Below are positions 37,019 to 45,582 of a stretch of DNA of 64,000 nucleotides, piece by piece; the first letter of the stretch is position 1, and each line of letters opens with the position of its first letter. The DNA is from CAYYFX01 sp964571855 (GTDB taxonomy: Bacteria; ARS69), in the NCBI GenBank assembly GCA_964571855.1, contig CAZNDO010000004.1, positions 124,001-188,000 of the forward strand. The letters run 5' to 3'. Below the pieces are notes generated by a model. That model was not told the origin of the DNA. It did no database searches and was given only the letters and a program-made list of their open reading frames with translations. Both the position numbers and the translations under genes were made by a program.

Positions 37019-38043
37019 TCCAGCCATCCCTTCTCCAGCGCCTCGCGCGCGTGGTACGTGATCACGAGATCGGCGCCGGCCCGGCGCATCGCGGTGAGGT
37101 TCTCCCGCACCACGCCGGCCTCGTCGATCCAGCCGCGCTCCGCGGCCGCCTTCACCTGCGAGTACTCCCCGGACACGTTGTACGCGGCCAGCGGCACCTC
37201 GGAGATCTCCGCCACGGCGCGGATCACGTCCAGGTACGCCAGCGCCGGCTTCACCATCAGGAAGTCCGCGCCCTCCTCGAGATCCAGCTGCGCCTCGCGC
37301 AGCGCCTCGCGCACGTTCGCCGGATCCATCTGGTAGCTCTTCCGGTCCCCCTGTCCCGGCGCGGAGTGCGCCGCGTCCCGGAAGGGGCCGTAGTACGCGG
37401 ACGCGTACTTCACGGAGTACGCCATGATCGCGGTCTCCGTGTGCCCGCGCGCGTCCAGCGCATCGCGCAGCGCGGCCACGCGCCCGTCCATCATGTCGGA
37501 CGGGGCCACCACGTCGGCGCCCGCCTCCGCGTGGCACACGGCCTCCGAGGCCAGCGCGGCCAGGCTCCGGTCGTTGTGCACGCGTCCGTCCTCGATCCAC
37601 CCGCAGTGCCCGTGGTCCGTGTACGCGCACAGGCAGACGTCGGTCATGACCACGAGGTCCTTCCCGAACCGCTGCTTCAGCGCGCGCACCGCGCGCGGCA
37701 CCGCGGCCCCGGGATTCCACGCCTCGCTGCCGTGCGGATCCTTCGCCTCGTCGCCGCAGATCCCGAACAGCAGCACGCTGCGGATGCCGAGCGCGAGGTC
37801 CGCGTCCACGCGCGCGAGCAGGTCGTCCAGCCCGGTGCGGAAGATCCCCGGCATGGAGGCGATCGGCTCCGCCCCGCGCGCCGACGGCAGCACGAAGTGC
37901 GGCATGATCCACGCGTCCCGGGCCGGACGCGTCTCGCGCACGAGCACGCGCATGGCCTCTGTGGCGCGCAGCCGGCGCGGGCGCGCGCGGCCGGGGACGG
38001 ACGGCTCCGCCACGAGCGGCGGCGCGGGAGCGGCGGTCTTCAT
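37015..38043 (-). CDS. hemB: Delta-aminolevulinic acid dehydratase (porphobilinogen synthase)
   Basis: 342 residues. Both active-site lysines are present (YSVKYASAYYGPF and FLMVKPALAYLDVI), and the three-Cys zinc site (DVCLCAYTDHGHCG) marks a zinc-dependent enzyme. It condenses two aminolevulinates to porphobilinogen. ATG overlaps the hemD stop (ATGA) with AGGAGG seven bases upstream. Confidence 0.97.
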   Translation of the reverse strand: MKTAAPAPPLVAEPSVPGRARPRRLRATEAMRVLVRETRPARDAWIMPHFVLPSARGAEPIASMPGIFRTGLDDLLARVDADLALGIRSVLLFGICGDEAKDPHGSEAWNPGAAVPRAVRALKQRFGKDLVVMTDVCLCAYTDHGHCGWIEDGRVHNDRSLAALASEAVCHAEAGADVVAPSDMMDGRVAALRDALDARGHTETAIMAYSVKYASAYYGPFRDAAHSAPGQGDRKSYQMDPANVREALREAQLDLEEGADFLMVKPALAYLDVIRAVAEISEVPLAAYNVSGEYSQVKAAAERGWIDEAGVVRENLTAMRRAGADLVITYHAREALEKGWLE

Positions 38044-38825
38044 GGAGCGGCCTCCTCGGGAATGGCCCGCAGCATCCCGGCGAGATCGCGCGTGCGCGCC
38101 TCGCCGGCGACGGTCAGGCCCGCGTCGCGGGCGGCGGCCGTCGTGCCGGGGCCGATGGTGACGATGTGCGCGCGCACGGGAAGGCGCGCGCGCGCGACGA
38201 ACCCTCGTACCGCGGACGGGCTGGCCAGCAGCACGACGTCCACGTCCAGCGCCTCGCGCTCGTGCGCGGGCAGCGCGGGCGCGGCGATCGTGCGGTACAC
38301 GGCGATCCGGTCCAGCCGGGCAAGGCCCTTCGCCTCGAGGATCTCCAGCCCGGGCGTGGCGTCCTCGGCGCCGGCGAAGAGCACGCGCGGGAGCGCGCCG
38401 CCGGTGGCGGACGCGGCGCCCGCCAGCACCCCGGCCAGCCGCGCCGCCAGGTCCGCCACCGAGCCGCCCTCCGCCACGAGGCGCACGTCCAGGCCCGCCG
38501 CGCGCGCGCGGTCCGCCGTGGCGGGTCCCACCGTCGCGACGGCGGCTTCGGTCCCGGGCGCGTCGCCCGCGATCTCCGCGAGGGCGTCCACCGCGCGGGC
38601 CGACGTGAGCACGAGCCAGTCGCATGCCCGGAGCGCGTCGCGCAGCCGCGCCGCCGCTCCGTTCGCCGTCAGCGTCTCCGTCTCCACGCACGGCCGCGCG
38701 ATCGGTTCCGCGCCGAGTCGCCGGAGTTCCTCGATCCACCCGGCGGCGGCGTCCGCCGGCCGCGTGACGAGCACGCGCTTCCCGGCCACGCGTCCGGCCA
38801 GAGCGTCCGGCGCCGGCGCGTTCAT
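38040..38825 (-). CDS. hemD: Uroporphyrinogen-III synthase
   Basis: 261 residues, weakly conserved family. It opens VAGKRVLVTRPADAAAGWIEELRRLGAEPIA and contains WLVLTSARAVDALAE, ATVGPATADRARAAG and the C-terminal IGPGTTAAARDAGL, the usual HemD landmarks. It closes hydroxymethylbilane with inversion of ring D. Its place between hemC and hemB, with ATGA overlaps on both sides, supports the call. Confidence 0.9.
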   Translation of the reverse strand: MNAPAPDALAGRVAGKRVLVTRPADAAAGWIEELRRLGAEPIARPCVETETLTANGAAARLRDALRACDWLVLTSARAVDALAEIAGDAPGTEAAVATVGPATADRARAAGLDVRLVAEGGSVADLAARLAGVLAGAASATGGALPRVLFAGAEDATPGLEILEAKGLARLDRIAVYRTIAAPALPAHEREALDVDVVLLASPSAVRGFVARARLPVRAHIVTIGPGTTAAARDAGLTVAGEARTRDLAGMLRAIPEEAAP

Positions 38826-39763
38826 CGTCCGTCCCCTTCCCCCGCGGGCGCGGCCGCGCGGGCGCCGGTCAGCTCCGCCCACGCCGCGCGGGCCAGCGCC
38901 TCGGGCGACGTCCCGGCCTGCTCCGTGCGGCGCAGCACGCCGTCGGTCTCGAGCACCGCCACGAGCCGCAGCGTCCCGCCCGCCGCGTGCGCGTGGGCGC
39001 CGAAGGGCAGGTCGCACCCGCCCTCGACCAGGCCCAGCAGGGTGCGCTCCGCGGCCAGGGCCGCCGTCACGGCCGGGTCGTCCAGCGCGCGGACCGCGGC
39101 GACGACTTCCGCCCGGTCCGCGCGCACCTGCAGCGCGATCGCGCCCTGGGCGGGCGCGGGCACGAAGCGATCCGGATCCAGCCGCCGCACCACCACCCCT
39201 TCGAGATCCAGCGCCTCCGGACCGGTCGAGAGCCGGTCCAGCCCAGCGGCCGCGAGCAGCGTGGCGTCGTACGCGCCCTCGCGCACCTTTCGCACGCGCG
39301 TGGGCACGTTCCCGCGCAGCGGGCCGAGCGCGAGGTCCGGCCGCAGCGCGGCGAGCTGCGCGCGGCGCCGCGCCGACGAGGTCCCCACGCGCGCGCCGCG
39401 CGCGAGCCCGAGCACCGGGTCCGCGGGGTCGAGGGCGTCCGGCCGCGCCAGCAGGACGTCCGCGGCGTCGCGCCGCTCCGGCACGGCGGCGATGATCAAC
39501 TCGTCCGGCCGGCCGCGCGTGGGCATGTCCTTGAAGCTGTGCACGGCGAGCTCCACGTCCCCGTCCACGAGGTGCCGCTCGATCTCCCGCACGAAGATCC
39601 CGAAGGTCCCGATGTCGGCGAACGCGCTGGTGCGGTCCCGGTCCCCCGCGGTCTCGATGATCACCAGCTCCACGTCGTGGCCGTTCGCGCGCAGGCGGTC
39701 CGCCACGTGGCCGCTCTGCGTGCGCGCGAGGAGCGACCCCCGCGTCCCGAGACGCAGCCTCAC
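38822..39763 (-). CDS. hemC: Hydroxymethylbilane synthase (porphobilinogen deaminase)
   Basis: 313 residues. LRLGTRGSLLARTQSGHVAD at the N-terminus, HSFKDMPT, GTSSARRRAQL, the region LRGNVPTRVRKVREG, and the dipyrromethane-cofactor Cys in EGGCDLPFGAHA. It polymerises four porphobilinogens. GTG start overlaps the hemA stop (GTGA), with GGGAGGGAGGAG just upstream. Confidence 0.96.
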   Translation of the reverse strand: MRLRLGTRGSLLARTQSGHVADRLRANGHDVELVIIETAGDRDRTSAFADIGTFGIFVREIERHLVDGDVELAVHSFKDMPTRGRPDELIIAAVPERRDAADVLLARPDALDPADPVLGLARGARVGTSSARRRAQLAALRPDLALGPLRGNVPTRVRKVREGAYDATLLAAAGLDRLSTGPEALDLEGVVVRRLDPDRFVPAPAQGAIALQVRADRAEVVAAVRALDDPAVTAALAAERTLLGLVEGGCDLPFGAHAHAAGGTLRLVAVLETDGVLRRTEQAGTSPEALARAAWAELTGARAAAPAGEGDGR

Positions 39764-41145
39764 GACTCCTCCCTCCCCTCGAGCCACGGGTCGTCCGCGC
39801 CGAGCACCAGCATGCCGTCGCCGCGGCCGCTGTCCACGTGCCGCGCCGCGTCCAGCATCTCGTGCAACTCGTGCGCGAGCCGCTCGTCGCCCGCCTCGAA
39901 GAACAGCTCCACCGGCGCCAGGCCGTGCCGGTGCGCCACCGCGCGCAGCCCCAGCGCCGGGACGTGCGCGAAGCGGCGGGCCAGCGTCTCGGCCCACGCG
40001 CGCACCGCGGCCTGCTGCTCCTCGCCCAGCCCCGCGAGCTCGCGGCGGAAGAGCCGGTCGATGCCGGCCAGCGCGGTGTGGCGGTAGCGCTGCTGCAGCG
40101 CCGCCATCATGGGCGCGAGCATGCGGTCCACCACCTGGTCCAGGAACTCCGCCAGCGCCTGGTCCACCAGCGCGCGCGCCTCCGCGGCCTGCGCCTCGCG
40201 CACGCCGCGACTGTCCTCCGCGGCCCGCGTGATGTCGTTCATGTCGCGGCGGTTCACGCCGGCGGCCTTCGCGCCCGCCGGATCCACGTCGGGAGGCACC
40301 GCCATGTCGATCACGAGCGTGGGCTCGCCCGACGGCGTGCGCGCGGCCAGCCGCTCCAGCTCGGCGCGGCCGAACAGCGGCTCCGGCGACGCCGTGGCCG
40401 ACAGCATCGCCTCCACCGCCGGCGGCGCGGTGCGGAACTCCTCCAGGGACATCGCCCGCGCGCCCACCTCGGCCGCGAACTCCCGGCCCCGCTCCGCGCT
40501 GCGGTTCACGACGACCAGCGGCACCGCGACGCGCGCCAGCTTCTCCGCCACGCGCCGGGTCATGGGCGACACGCCGACGAGCGCCACCGCGCCCGCGTGC
40601 CGGTCCACGCGGTCCCTCAGCCACTCGATCGCGATCTCCGCGAGCGACGTGCGCCCGCGGCCCAGCTCCGTGCTCGTGTGCACGCGCGCCGCGACCCGCA
40701 GCGCCTCGGAGAGCACGCGCTCGGTGCGCGGCCCCGTGAGCTTCAGGCGGCGGGCCGTCTCGAATGCGTCGCGCAGCTGGCCGTGGATCTCCGTCTCGCC
40801 GACGCGCGCGGAGTCCAGGCCGGATGCCACGAGGAACAGGTGCTCCACGGCGCCCTCGCCGCCCCACGCGCGGAAGGCGCGCTCCGCCTCGCCGGGCTCC
40901 GGCTCGCGCCCGAGCAGCGCGCGGAACACGCGCGGACGGAAGCTCGCGATCGGCTCGTGATCGCCAGCGACGAGCACGATCTCCACGCGGTTGCATGTGG
41001 CGAGGTACACCAGTTCGCGCGCGCCGAGCGCGTCGCGCAGCTCCGGCAGGCGCGCGTCGCGCGCCTCGAGCGGGATGGTGAACGGGGCGAGGTCCGTGGC
41101 GTGGGTGGACCGCCACGTGGTGCCGATGACTCCGATGCGTTCCAC
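39760..41145 (-). CDS. hemA: Glutamyl-tRNA reductase
   Basis: 461 residues. Nucleophile Cys50 in YLATCNRVEIVLVAG, then GLDSARVGETEIHGQLRDAF, an NADPH Rossmann region (VALVGVSPMTRRVAEKLA) and a C-terminal dimerisation helix. The first committed step of the C5 pathway. The N-terminus (RIGVIGTTWRSTHATDL) departs from the common VGLNHKTAPV pattern. GTG start with GAGGG four bases upstream; no better start in frame. A palindrome and a weak promoter-like GTGACA lie in the 151-base gap to hemH. Confidence 0.93.
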   Translation of the reverse strand: MERIGVIGTTWRSTHATDLAPFTIPLEARDARLPELRDALGARELVYLATCNRVEIVLVAGDHEPIASFRPRVFRALLGREPEPGEAERAFRAWGGEGAVEHLFLVASGLDSARVGETEIHGQLRDAFETARRLKLTGPRTERVLSEALRVAARVHTSTELGRGRTSLAEIAIEWLRDRVDRHAGAVALVGVSPMTRRVAEKLARVAVPLVVVNRSAERGREFAAEVGARAMSLEEFRTAPPAVEAMLSATASPEPLFGRAELERLAARTPSGEPTLVIDMAVPPDVDPAGAKAAGVNRRDMNDITRAAEDSRGVREAQAAEARALVDQALAEFLDQVVDRMLAPMMAALQQRYRHTALAGIDRLFRRELAGLGEEQQAAVRAWAETLARRFAHVPALGLRAVAHRHGLAPVELFFEAGDERLAHELHEMLDAARHVDSGRGDGMLVLGADDPWLEGREES

Positions 41146-41274
41146 GCGACCCTCGCAGGGGATCCGGGACGGGGGCGACCGACCCGCGACGCGGACCCGC
41201 GGAAACCGACGTCACTAGCCTACGGGGGGACCGGCGCCCAGTGTCACGGATCGGTCACCGGGAGCGGACGCCGG

Positions 41275-41294
41275 CGTTTCGGATTTCCGAAACG
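41275..41294. promoter_or_regulatory. Perfect 20-bp palindrome between hemH and hemA (candidate operator)
   Basis: Two 9-base arms around TT: CGTTTCGGA-TT-TCCGAAACG. It begins 130 bases upstream of the hemA start and ends two bases before the hemH stop codon. Its centre is more AT-rich than its surroundings. It fits a dimeric repressor or activator site; an RNA hairpin is possible but no T-tract follows. Confidence 0.45.
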
Positions 41295-41296
41295 GC

Positions 41297-42286
41297 TCAG
41301 CGCGGGGCCGACGCCACGGTTTCGGCCGCGGCGCCCCCCGGGATGAGCGCCACGAGATCGTCCACCAGCCGGGGGTGATCGGCAACGGCCGGAACGGCCA
41401 CGTAGCGCTCCCCGCCCGCCGACTCGAAGGCCTCGCGGCCCCGGATCCCGATCTCCTCCAGCGTCTCCAGCCCGTCCGTGAGGAAGCCGGGCGTCACCAC
41501 CGCCAGCGAGCGCACGCCGGACCGGGCCAACGCCTCGATCCGCTCCGCCGTGCCCGGACCGATCCAAGGCTCCGGGCCGAAGCGGGACTGGTACGCGTGC
41601 GTGGACTTCTCCTCCGCCCAGCCCAGCCGCGCCAGCAGGGCGCGCGTGGTGGCGAGGCAGTCCGCGCGGTACCGGCCGCGCTCGGCGAGATCGTACCGGA
41701 CCGGGATGCCGTGGTACGAGACGAGAAGGTGGTCCGGCGGGGGGTCGCCGAAGGCGTCGCGGACGCGCGCGGCCAGCGCGTCGACGTAGCCCGGCGCATC
41801 CGGCGCCAGCTCCCGGACGACGAGCCGATCCCCGAGCGCGCGCTCCCGCGCGATGCGCGCCGCCTCCTGCACGATGGACCCGGAGCTCGAGGACGTCCGC
41901 TGCGGGAACACGGACACGACGACGACGCGTTGCGCCCCGCGCGCGACCCGCTCCCCGACCACGCGCTCGAGCGAGCGCTCCCCGTAGCGGTACGCGTGCA
42001 CCACGTCCCAGCCGGGCTGCAGCCGCGCGGCGCAGGCGGCCACGATGCGGCGGGTGTCGTCCTCCAGCGGGGAGCCTGCCGGACGCCAGATGGACCGGTA
42101 CGCCTCGGCCACGCGCTCCGGGCGGCTGCGCAGGACCATGGTCCGCAGGACCGGCCGCCAGAACCAGCCCGGGTAGTCCACCACGAGCGGATCGGAGAGG
42201 AATTCCTCCAGGAACGCGCGCACGGCCGGCGCGGTGGGCGCGGACGGCGTGCCCAGGTTGGCCACGATCAGGGTCCCCACGGACAC
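41297..42286 (-). CDS. hemH: Ferrochelatase
   Basis: 329 residues. LIVANLGTP at the N-terminus, VVSVFPQ, catalytic-region SYHGIP, YQSRFGPEPWIGP, and PGFLTDGLETLEEIG with the conserved Glu. It inserts Fe2+ into protoporphyrin IX. GTG start with GGAGG seven bases upstream and a strong promoter behind it. First gene of the haem run; hemA starts 151 bases after its stop. Confidence 0.95.
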   Translation of the reverse strand: MSVGTLIVANLGTPSAPTAPAVRAFLEEFLSDPLVVDYPGWFWRPVLRTMVLRSRPERVAEAYRSIWRPAGSPLEDDTRRIVAACAARLQPGWDVVHAYRYGERSLERVVGERVARGAQRVVVVSVFPQRTSSSSGSIVQEAARIARERALGDRLVVRELAPDAPGYVDALAARVRDAFGDPPPDHLLVSYHGIPVRYDLAERGRYRADCLATTRALLARLGWAEEKSTHAYQSRFGPEPWIGPGTAERIEALARSGVRSLAVVTPGFLTDGLETLEEIGIRGREAFESAGGERYVAVPAVADHPRLVDDLVALIPGGAAAETVASAPR

Positions 42287-42314
42287 TCCGTTTCCTCCGC
42301 GCCGGGGCTACGGC

Positions 42315-42343
42315 AAGGTAGGGGCCCCGTCCGGGGCTGTCAA
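42315..42343 (-). promoter_or_regulatory. Sigma-70-type promoter of hemH/haem operon
   Basis: On the minus strand a perfect TTGACA (42343-42338), 17-base spacer, then TACCTT (42320-42315), 28 bases before the hemH GTG. This is the best -35 box I found in the window. Confidence 0.6.
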
Positions 42344-42411
42344 AGCGGTCCGGAGCGCCCGCCGGCGGTTCGCGGCCCGGGAGGCGCCCCCGTGCCGGCC
42401 CGCCCCGCGGT

Positions 42412-42441
42412 CTGGCGCCGCGCCGCCCCTTCGGCTAGACT
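42412..42441 (+). promoter_or_regulatory. Possible efp promoter
   Basis: CTGGCG (42412-42417), 18 bases, TAGACT (42436-42441), 81 bases before the efp ATG. The same CTGGCG-N18-TA arrangement precedes the next gene at 43107. Confidence 0.35.
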
Positions 42442-42522
42442 CCTCCGCCGCGAATCGAGCGGCCCCGGAAACCCCCGCGGGCCCTTCGCCCCCGCCCCCG
42501 AGGACCCGACCCAGAGGACCCG

Positions 42523-43083
42523 ATGATCTCAGCGACCGACCTCCGCCCCGGCAAGGTGATCCTGCACAACGGGGAGCTCCACCGCGTGCACAGCATGATC
42601 CACAAGACCCCCGGCAACCTGCGCGGCTTCGTGCAGGCGAAGCTGCGCAACGTCCGCACGGGGTTCATGACCGAGCACCGGTTCCGTTCGGAGGACAAGG
42701 TGGAGGAGGTCCTCGTGGACGGGGAGGCGATGCAGTACCTCTACTCCGACACGAACGGCCACCACTTCATGAACCAGACCACGTTCGACCAGGTCACGCT
42801 GTCCGACGACATCGTGGGCGAGGCCATGAAGTACATCCTGCCGGAGGCCGTGATCAAGGTGGAGTTCTACGAGGGGAATCCCATCTCGGTGGAGCTGCCC
42901 ACCACCGTCACGTTGAAGGTGTCGGAGACGGAGCCGAACATGAAGGGCGCCACGGCCACCGCGTCGTACAAGCCGGCGACGCTGGAGACGGGACTCGTGG
43001 TCCAGGTGCCGCAGTTCATCGAGGCGGGCACGCTGATCGACGTGGACACGCGGGACGACACCTACATCGGGCGCTCCCGCTAA
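42523..43083 (+). CDS. efp: Translation elongation factor P
   Basis: 186 residues, three-domain EF-P: KOW-like domain I, OB domain II (LPEAVIKVEFYEGNPISVEL) and domain III (TATASYKPATLETGLVVQVPQFIEAGTLIDVDTRDDTYIGR). It relieves ribosome stalling at polyproline. The loop that reaches the peptidyl-transferase centre reads KTPGNLRGF, so the tip position (Lys34 in E. coli, Arg32 in the EarP type) is Asn32, an unmodifiable residue by known routes. ATG with GAGGA five bases upstream. Confidence 0.96.
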   Translation: MISATDLRPGKVILHNGELHRVHSMIHKTPGNLRGFVQAKLRNVRTGFMTEHRFRSEDKVEEVLVDGEAMQYLYSDTNGHHFMNQTTFDQVTLSDDIVGEAMKYILPEAVIKVEFYEGNPISVELPTTVTLKVSETEPNMKGATATASYKPATLETGLVVQVPQFIEAGTLIDVDTRDDTYIGRSR

Positions 43084-43106
43084 CCCGGGGTTCGCCCCTT
43101 CCCGCG

Positions 43107-43136
43107 CTGGCGCGGCGCGCCCGCCGGGCGTATCGT
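43107..43136 (+). promoter_or_regulatory. Possible promoter of the AOS-family gene
   Basis: CTGGCG (43107-43112), 18 bases, TATCGT (43131-43136), 67 bases before the ATG at 43204. Confidence 0.35.
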
Positions 43137-43203
43137 TCCCCCGGCCGCCCGAGGCAGCAGGTCGCCGCGGACGGTCCGACGCCACCCCTCCCGGGGAGGA
43201 ACC

Positions 43204-44610
43204 ATGAGCGACCCTCGCCCCACCGACGCCGGCCACGTGGCGGACTCCGGGCTGTTCGACGAGCCCCGCGCCTCCGCCCGCCGCGCGTCCGATGACGCTT
43301 CCGGCCCCTCCTCCGCGCCCGCCGCCGCCGGTCCCGATCCGGCCGCGCCGGTGCGGCCCGCGCGCGTGTCGGAGTACGACTACAGCAACTTCTACTCCGG
43401 CACGGGCGACGACCCGTTCAACATGCTGGACCCCTTCGACGCCTGGTGGACCCACGCGCGCCCCTGGGGCTACTACATGTTCGGGCTCCCCATGCACACC
43501 GCCCCGCGTCCCTCCGTGGACATCGTGGAGACGAAGGAGCGCACGGAGCTCCCGGGGCTGATCAACCTGGCATCGTACAACTACCTCGGGCTCTCGTACC
43601 GGCCCGAGGTCATCGAGGCCGCGGTGGAGGCGCTGCGCAAGTACGGTCTCGGCGCGTCCGGCTCCCCGATCCTGAGCGGCACCTTCGACCTGCACGAGCG
43701 GCTGGCCGACGAGCTGGCGCGGTTCAAGCGGAAGGAGGCGGTGCTGCTGTTCCCCACGGGCTACAGCGCGAACCTCGGGCTCATCGCCGGCCTGATGCGC
43801 GCGGGGGACTGGGTCCTCGCGGACCAGTGGGCGCACGCGTCCGTGGTGGACGGCATCATCCTCTCCAAGGCCAACGCGCGCTTCTTCCGGCACAACGACG
43901 TGGACGACCTGGAGAAGAAGCTGCGCAAGTGCCCGGGGAAGAAGCTCGTGGTGGTGGAAGGCGTGTACTCGATGGACGGGGACATCGTGCCGCTGCGCGA
44001 CGTGGTGGCCGTGTGCCGGAAGCACGGCGCCCGCATCCTCATCGACGAGGCGCACTCCACGTTCATCTTCGGCGAGAACGGCCGCGGCGTGGCCGAGCAC
44101 TTCGGCGTGGAGGAGGACGTGGACGTCCACCTCGGCACGTTCTCGAAGAGCCTCGGCGGCATCGGCGGCTTCGTGGCCGGGCCGGCGAAGCTGGTGAACT
44201 ACCTGCGCGGGTTCGCCCGCTCGCACGTGTTCTCGTGCGCCATGCCTCCCGCCATCGCGGCGGGCCTGCGCAAGTCGCTGGAGCTGGCCATCGCGGAGCC
44301 GCAGCTGCGCGCGAAGCTGTGGAGCAACACGCGGCACCTCTCGAAGCTGCTGCGGGACGAGGGCGTGGACATCGGGGACTCGGTGTCCCAGGTGATCCCC
44401 ATCATGATCCGCGACGACGACAAGATCTTCGCCGTCGGCGAGGACCTGCTGCACGAGGGCGTCTATCTCCACCCGATCCGCTACCCGGCGGTCGGCAAGC
44501 ACCGGTCCCGCTTCCGCATCTCCGTGTCCGCCGCGCACGAGCCCGAACAGCTCGAGCGGGGCGCGCGCATCATCGCGAACGTGCTGAGGAGGCATGGCAT
44601 ATGCCGGTGA
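43204..44610 (+). CDS. Alpha-oxoamine synthase, serine-palmitoyltransferase-like
   Basis: 468 residues. Fold-type I PLP enzyme of the AOS family (BioF, KBL, HemA-ALAS, SPT). INLASYNYLGLS, SGTFDLHERLADELARF, LIDEAHSTFIFGENGRG and Schiff-base Lys in TFSKSLGGIGGF are clear. The first 55 residues are low-complexity; the segment 56-100 (YDYSNFYSGTGDDPFNMLDP ... RPWGYYMFGLPMHTAPRPSV) is longer than in BioF and recalls SPT subunits. It condenses an acyl thioester with an amino acid; sphinganine-type lipid formation is the best guess. ATG behind GGGGAGGA. It overlaps the next gene by 10 bases. Confidence 0.78.
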   Translation: MSDPRPTDAGHVADSGLFDEPRASARRASDDASGPSSAPAAAGPDPAAPVRPARVSEYDYSNFYSGTGDDPFNMLDPFDAWWTHARPWGYYMFGLPMHTAPRPSVDIVETKERTELPGLINLASYNYLGLSYRPEVIEAAVEALRKYGLGASGSPILSGTFDLHERLADELARFKRKEAVLLFPTGYSANLGLIAGLMRAGDWVLADQWAHASVVDGIILSKANARFFRHNDVDDLEKKLRKCPGKKLVVVEGVYSMDGDIVPLRDVVAVCRKHGARILIDEAHSTFIFGENGRGVAEHFGVEEDVDVHLGTFSKSLGGIGGFVAGPAKLVNYLRGFARSHVFSCAMPPAIAAGLRKSLELAIAEPQLRAKLWSNTRHLSKLLRDEGVDIGDSVSQVIPIMIRDDDKIFAVGEDLLHEGVYLHPIRYPAVGKHRSRFRISVSAAHEPEQLERGARIIANVLRRHGICR

Positions 44611-45272
44611 CACGCTACGGGTTCCGCCACGCGGTCAGCGTCTTCTCCCGCATGCCCACCACGGCGGTGGCCCGGCTGCTGCCGCCGCACGTCCGCCCGC
44701 TGGAGGTCCAGCACGGCTGCGGCGTCGTCGGCGTGAACGCCTTCGACTTCACGGAGAGCCCCGTGGGGCCGTACCAGGAGATCGCGGTGGTGGTGGTCGT
44801 GCCGCCGCTCCCCACCGAGGGCGGCATGTTCCCGAAGGCCGCGTTCTACCCGGTCCGCGTGGCCACCACCTCCCGCCGCGGCCTGATGCATCGCCGCGAC
44901 GCGTGGCGGCTGCCCTGCCGCGAGGGCACCGTGGAGATCGCGTTCCAGGACCTGGGGGACAAGATCAACGTCTACGTCTACGAGGACGACGATCCCATCG
45001 TCGACTTCACGGTGAGCTGCCGGAAGTGGAACCCGGTGGACCAGGCCTACCAGATGTTCATGACCGGCGACGACCGCACGTGGAAGGCCGACTTCCGCCT
45101 TTCCGGGCCCTTGTCCGTGCACGAGGAGGAGCGCGGCCACGTGACCATGCACCGGCATCCGTTCTGGGACGGGCTGGACCGGGAGGAGATCGAGGCCATC
45201 CCGTTCCGCGAGTTGTGGATGAAGGACGGGGTGCAGTCCTTCGCCGAGATCGAGTCCCTCGAGACGCTCTGA
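44601..45272 (+). CDS. Acetoacetate-decarboxylase-fold protein, probable Lys-less variant
   Basis: 223 residues. The N-terminal RLLPPHVRPLEV and ESPVGPYQEIAVVVVVPPL match the acetoacetate decarboxylase family. In true ADC the Schiff-base Lys sits in a GREIxGYPKK-like segment; here the matching stretch is HRRDAWRLPCREG, with Cys where Lys is expected. This is a by-eye alignment. The protein may be a non-decarboxylating ADC-fold enzyme or binding protein. It begins inside the 3' end of the AOS gene (overlap 44601-44610), GAGGAGG eight bases upstream, so the two probably act on one product. Confidence 0.7.
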   Translation: MPVTRYGFRHAVSVFSRMPTTAVARLLPPHVRPLEVQHGCGVVGVNAFDFTESPVGPYQEIAVVVVVPPLPTEGGMFPKAAFYPVRVATTSRRGLMHRRDAWRLPCREGTVEIAFQDLGDKINVYVYEDDDPIVDFTVSCRKWNPVDQAYQMFMTGDDRTWKADFRLSGPLSVHEEERGHVTMHRHPFWDGLDREEIEAIPFRELWMKDGVQSFAEIESLETL

Positions 45273-45582
45273 CCCGGCGCGGGTCCGGGTCGCGGGGACG
45301 GGCGGCGCACGCCCTCCCGCGGCCCGTCGGGGCGATCCGGCGGCCGATTCCGGACCGAGTCGGGGCATGTCCCCAGGCCCCCATTCCCAGGTGACCCGCC
45401 CGGGCCTCTCCCCCGCGCCCCCGGCCCGCTGCCGCCCTCCCCGGCCCTGCGTCCCCGGTTTGCCGCCTCGGCGCTTCGCGATACATTGGGATTCGGGGTA
45501 CCCGGTGGACCAGCCGCGGGGATCGGGCCGGCGCCCAGGGGGGTCGCCGGCCGGGTTCCCGGCACACGGCCGAGGAGCAGCC
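45273..45582. other. 310-base gap upstream of citrate synthase
   Basis: No gene seen. It contains the putative gltA promoter at 45460-45487 and a roughly 95-base 5' leader. No riboswitch-like fold or repeat noted. Confidence 0.4.
45460..45487 (+). promoter_or_regulatory. Sigma-70-type promoter of citrate synthase
   Basis: TTGCCG (45460-45465), 16 bases, TACATT (45482-45487), each four of six. Confidence 0.4.

Noticed and set aside
41233..41260. hemA promoter (GTGACA ... TAGGCT region)
   Set aside because: The -35 is good but the spacer is 19 and the -10 matches only three of six; not listed as a feature.
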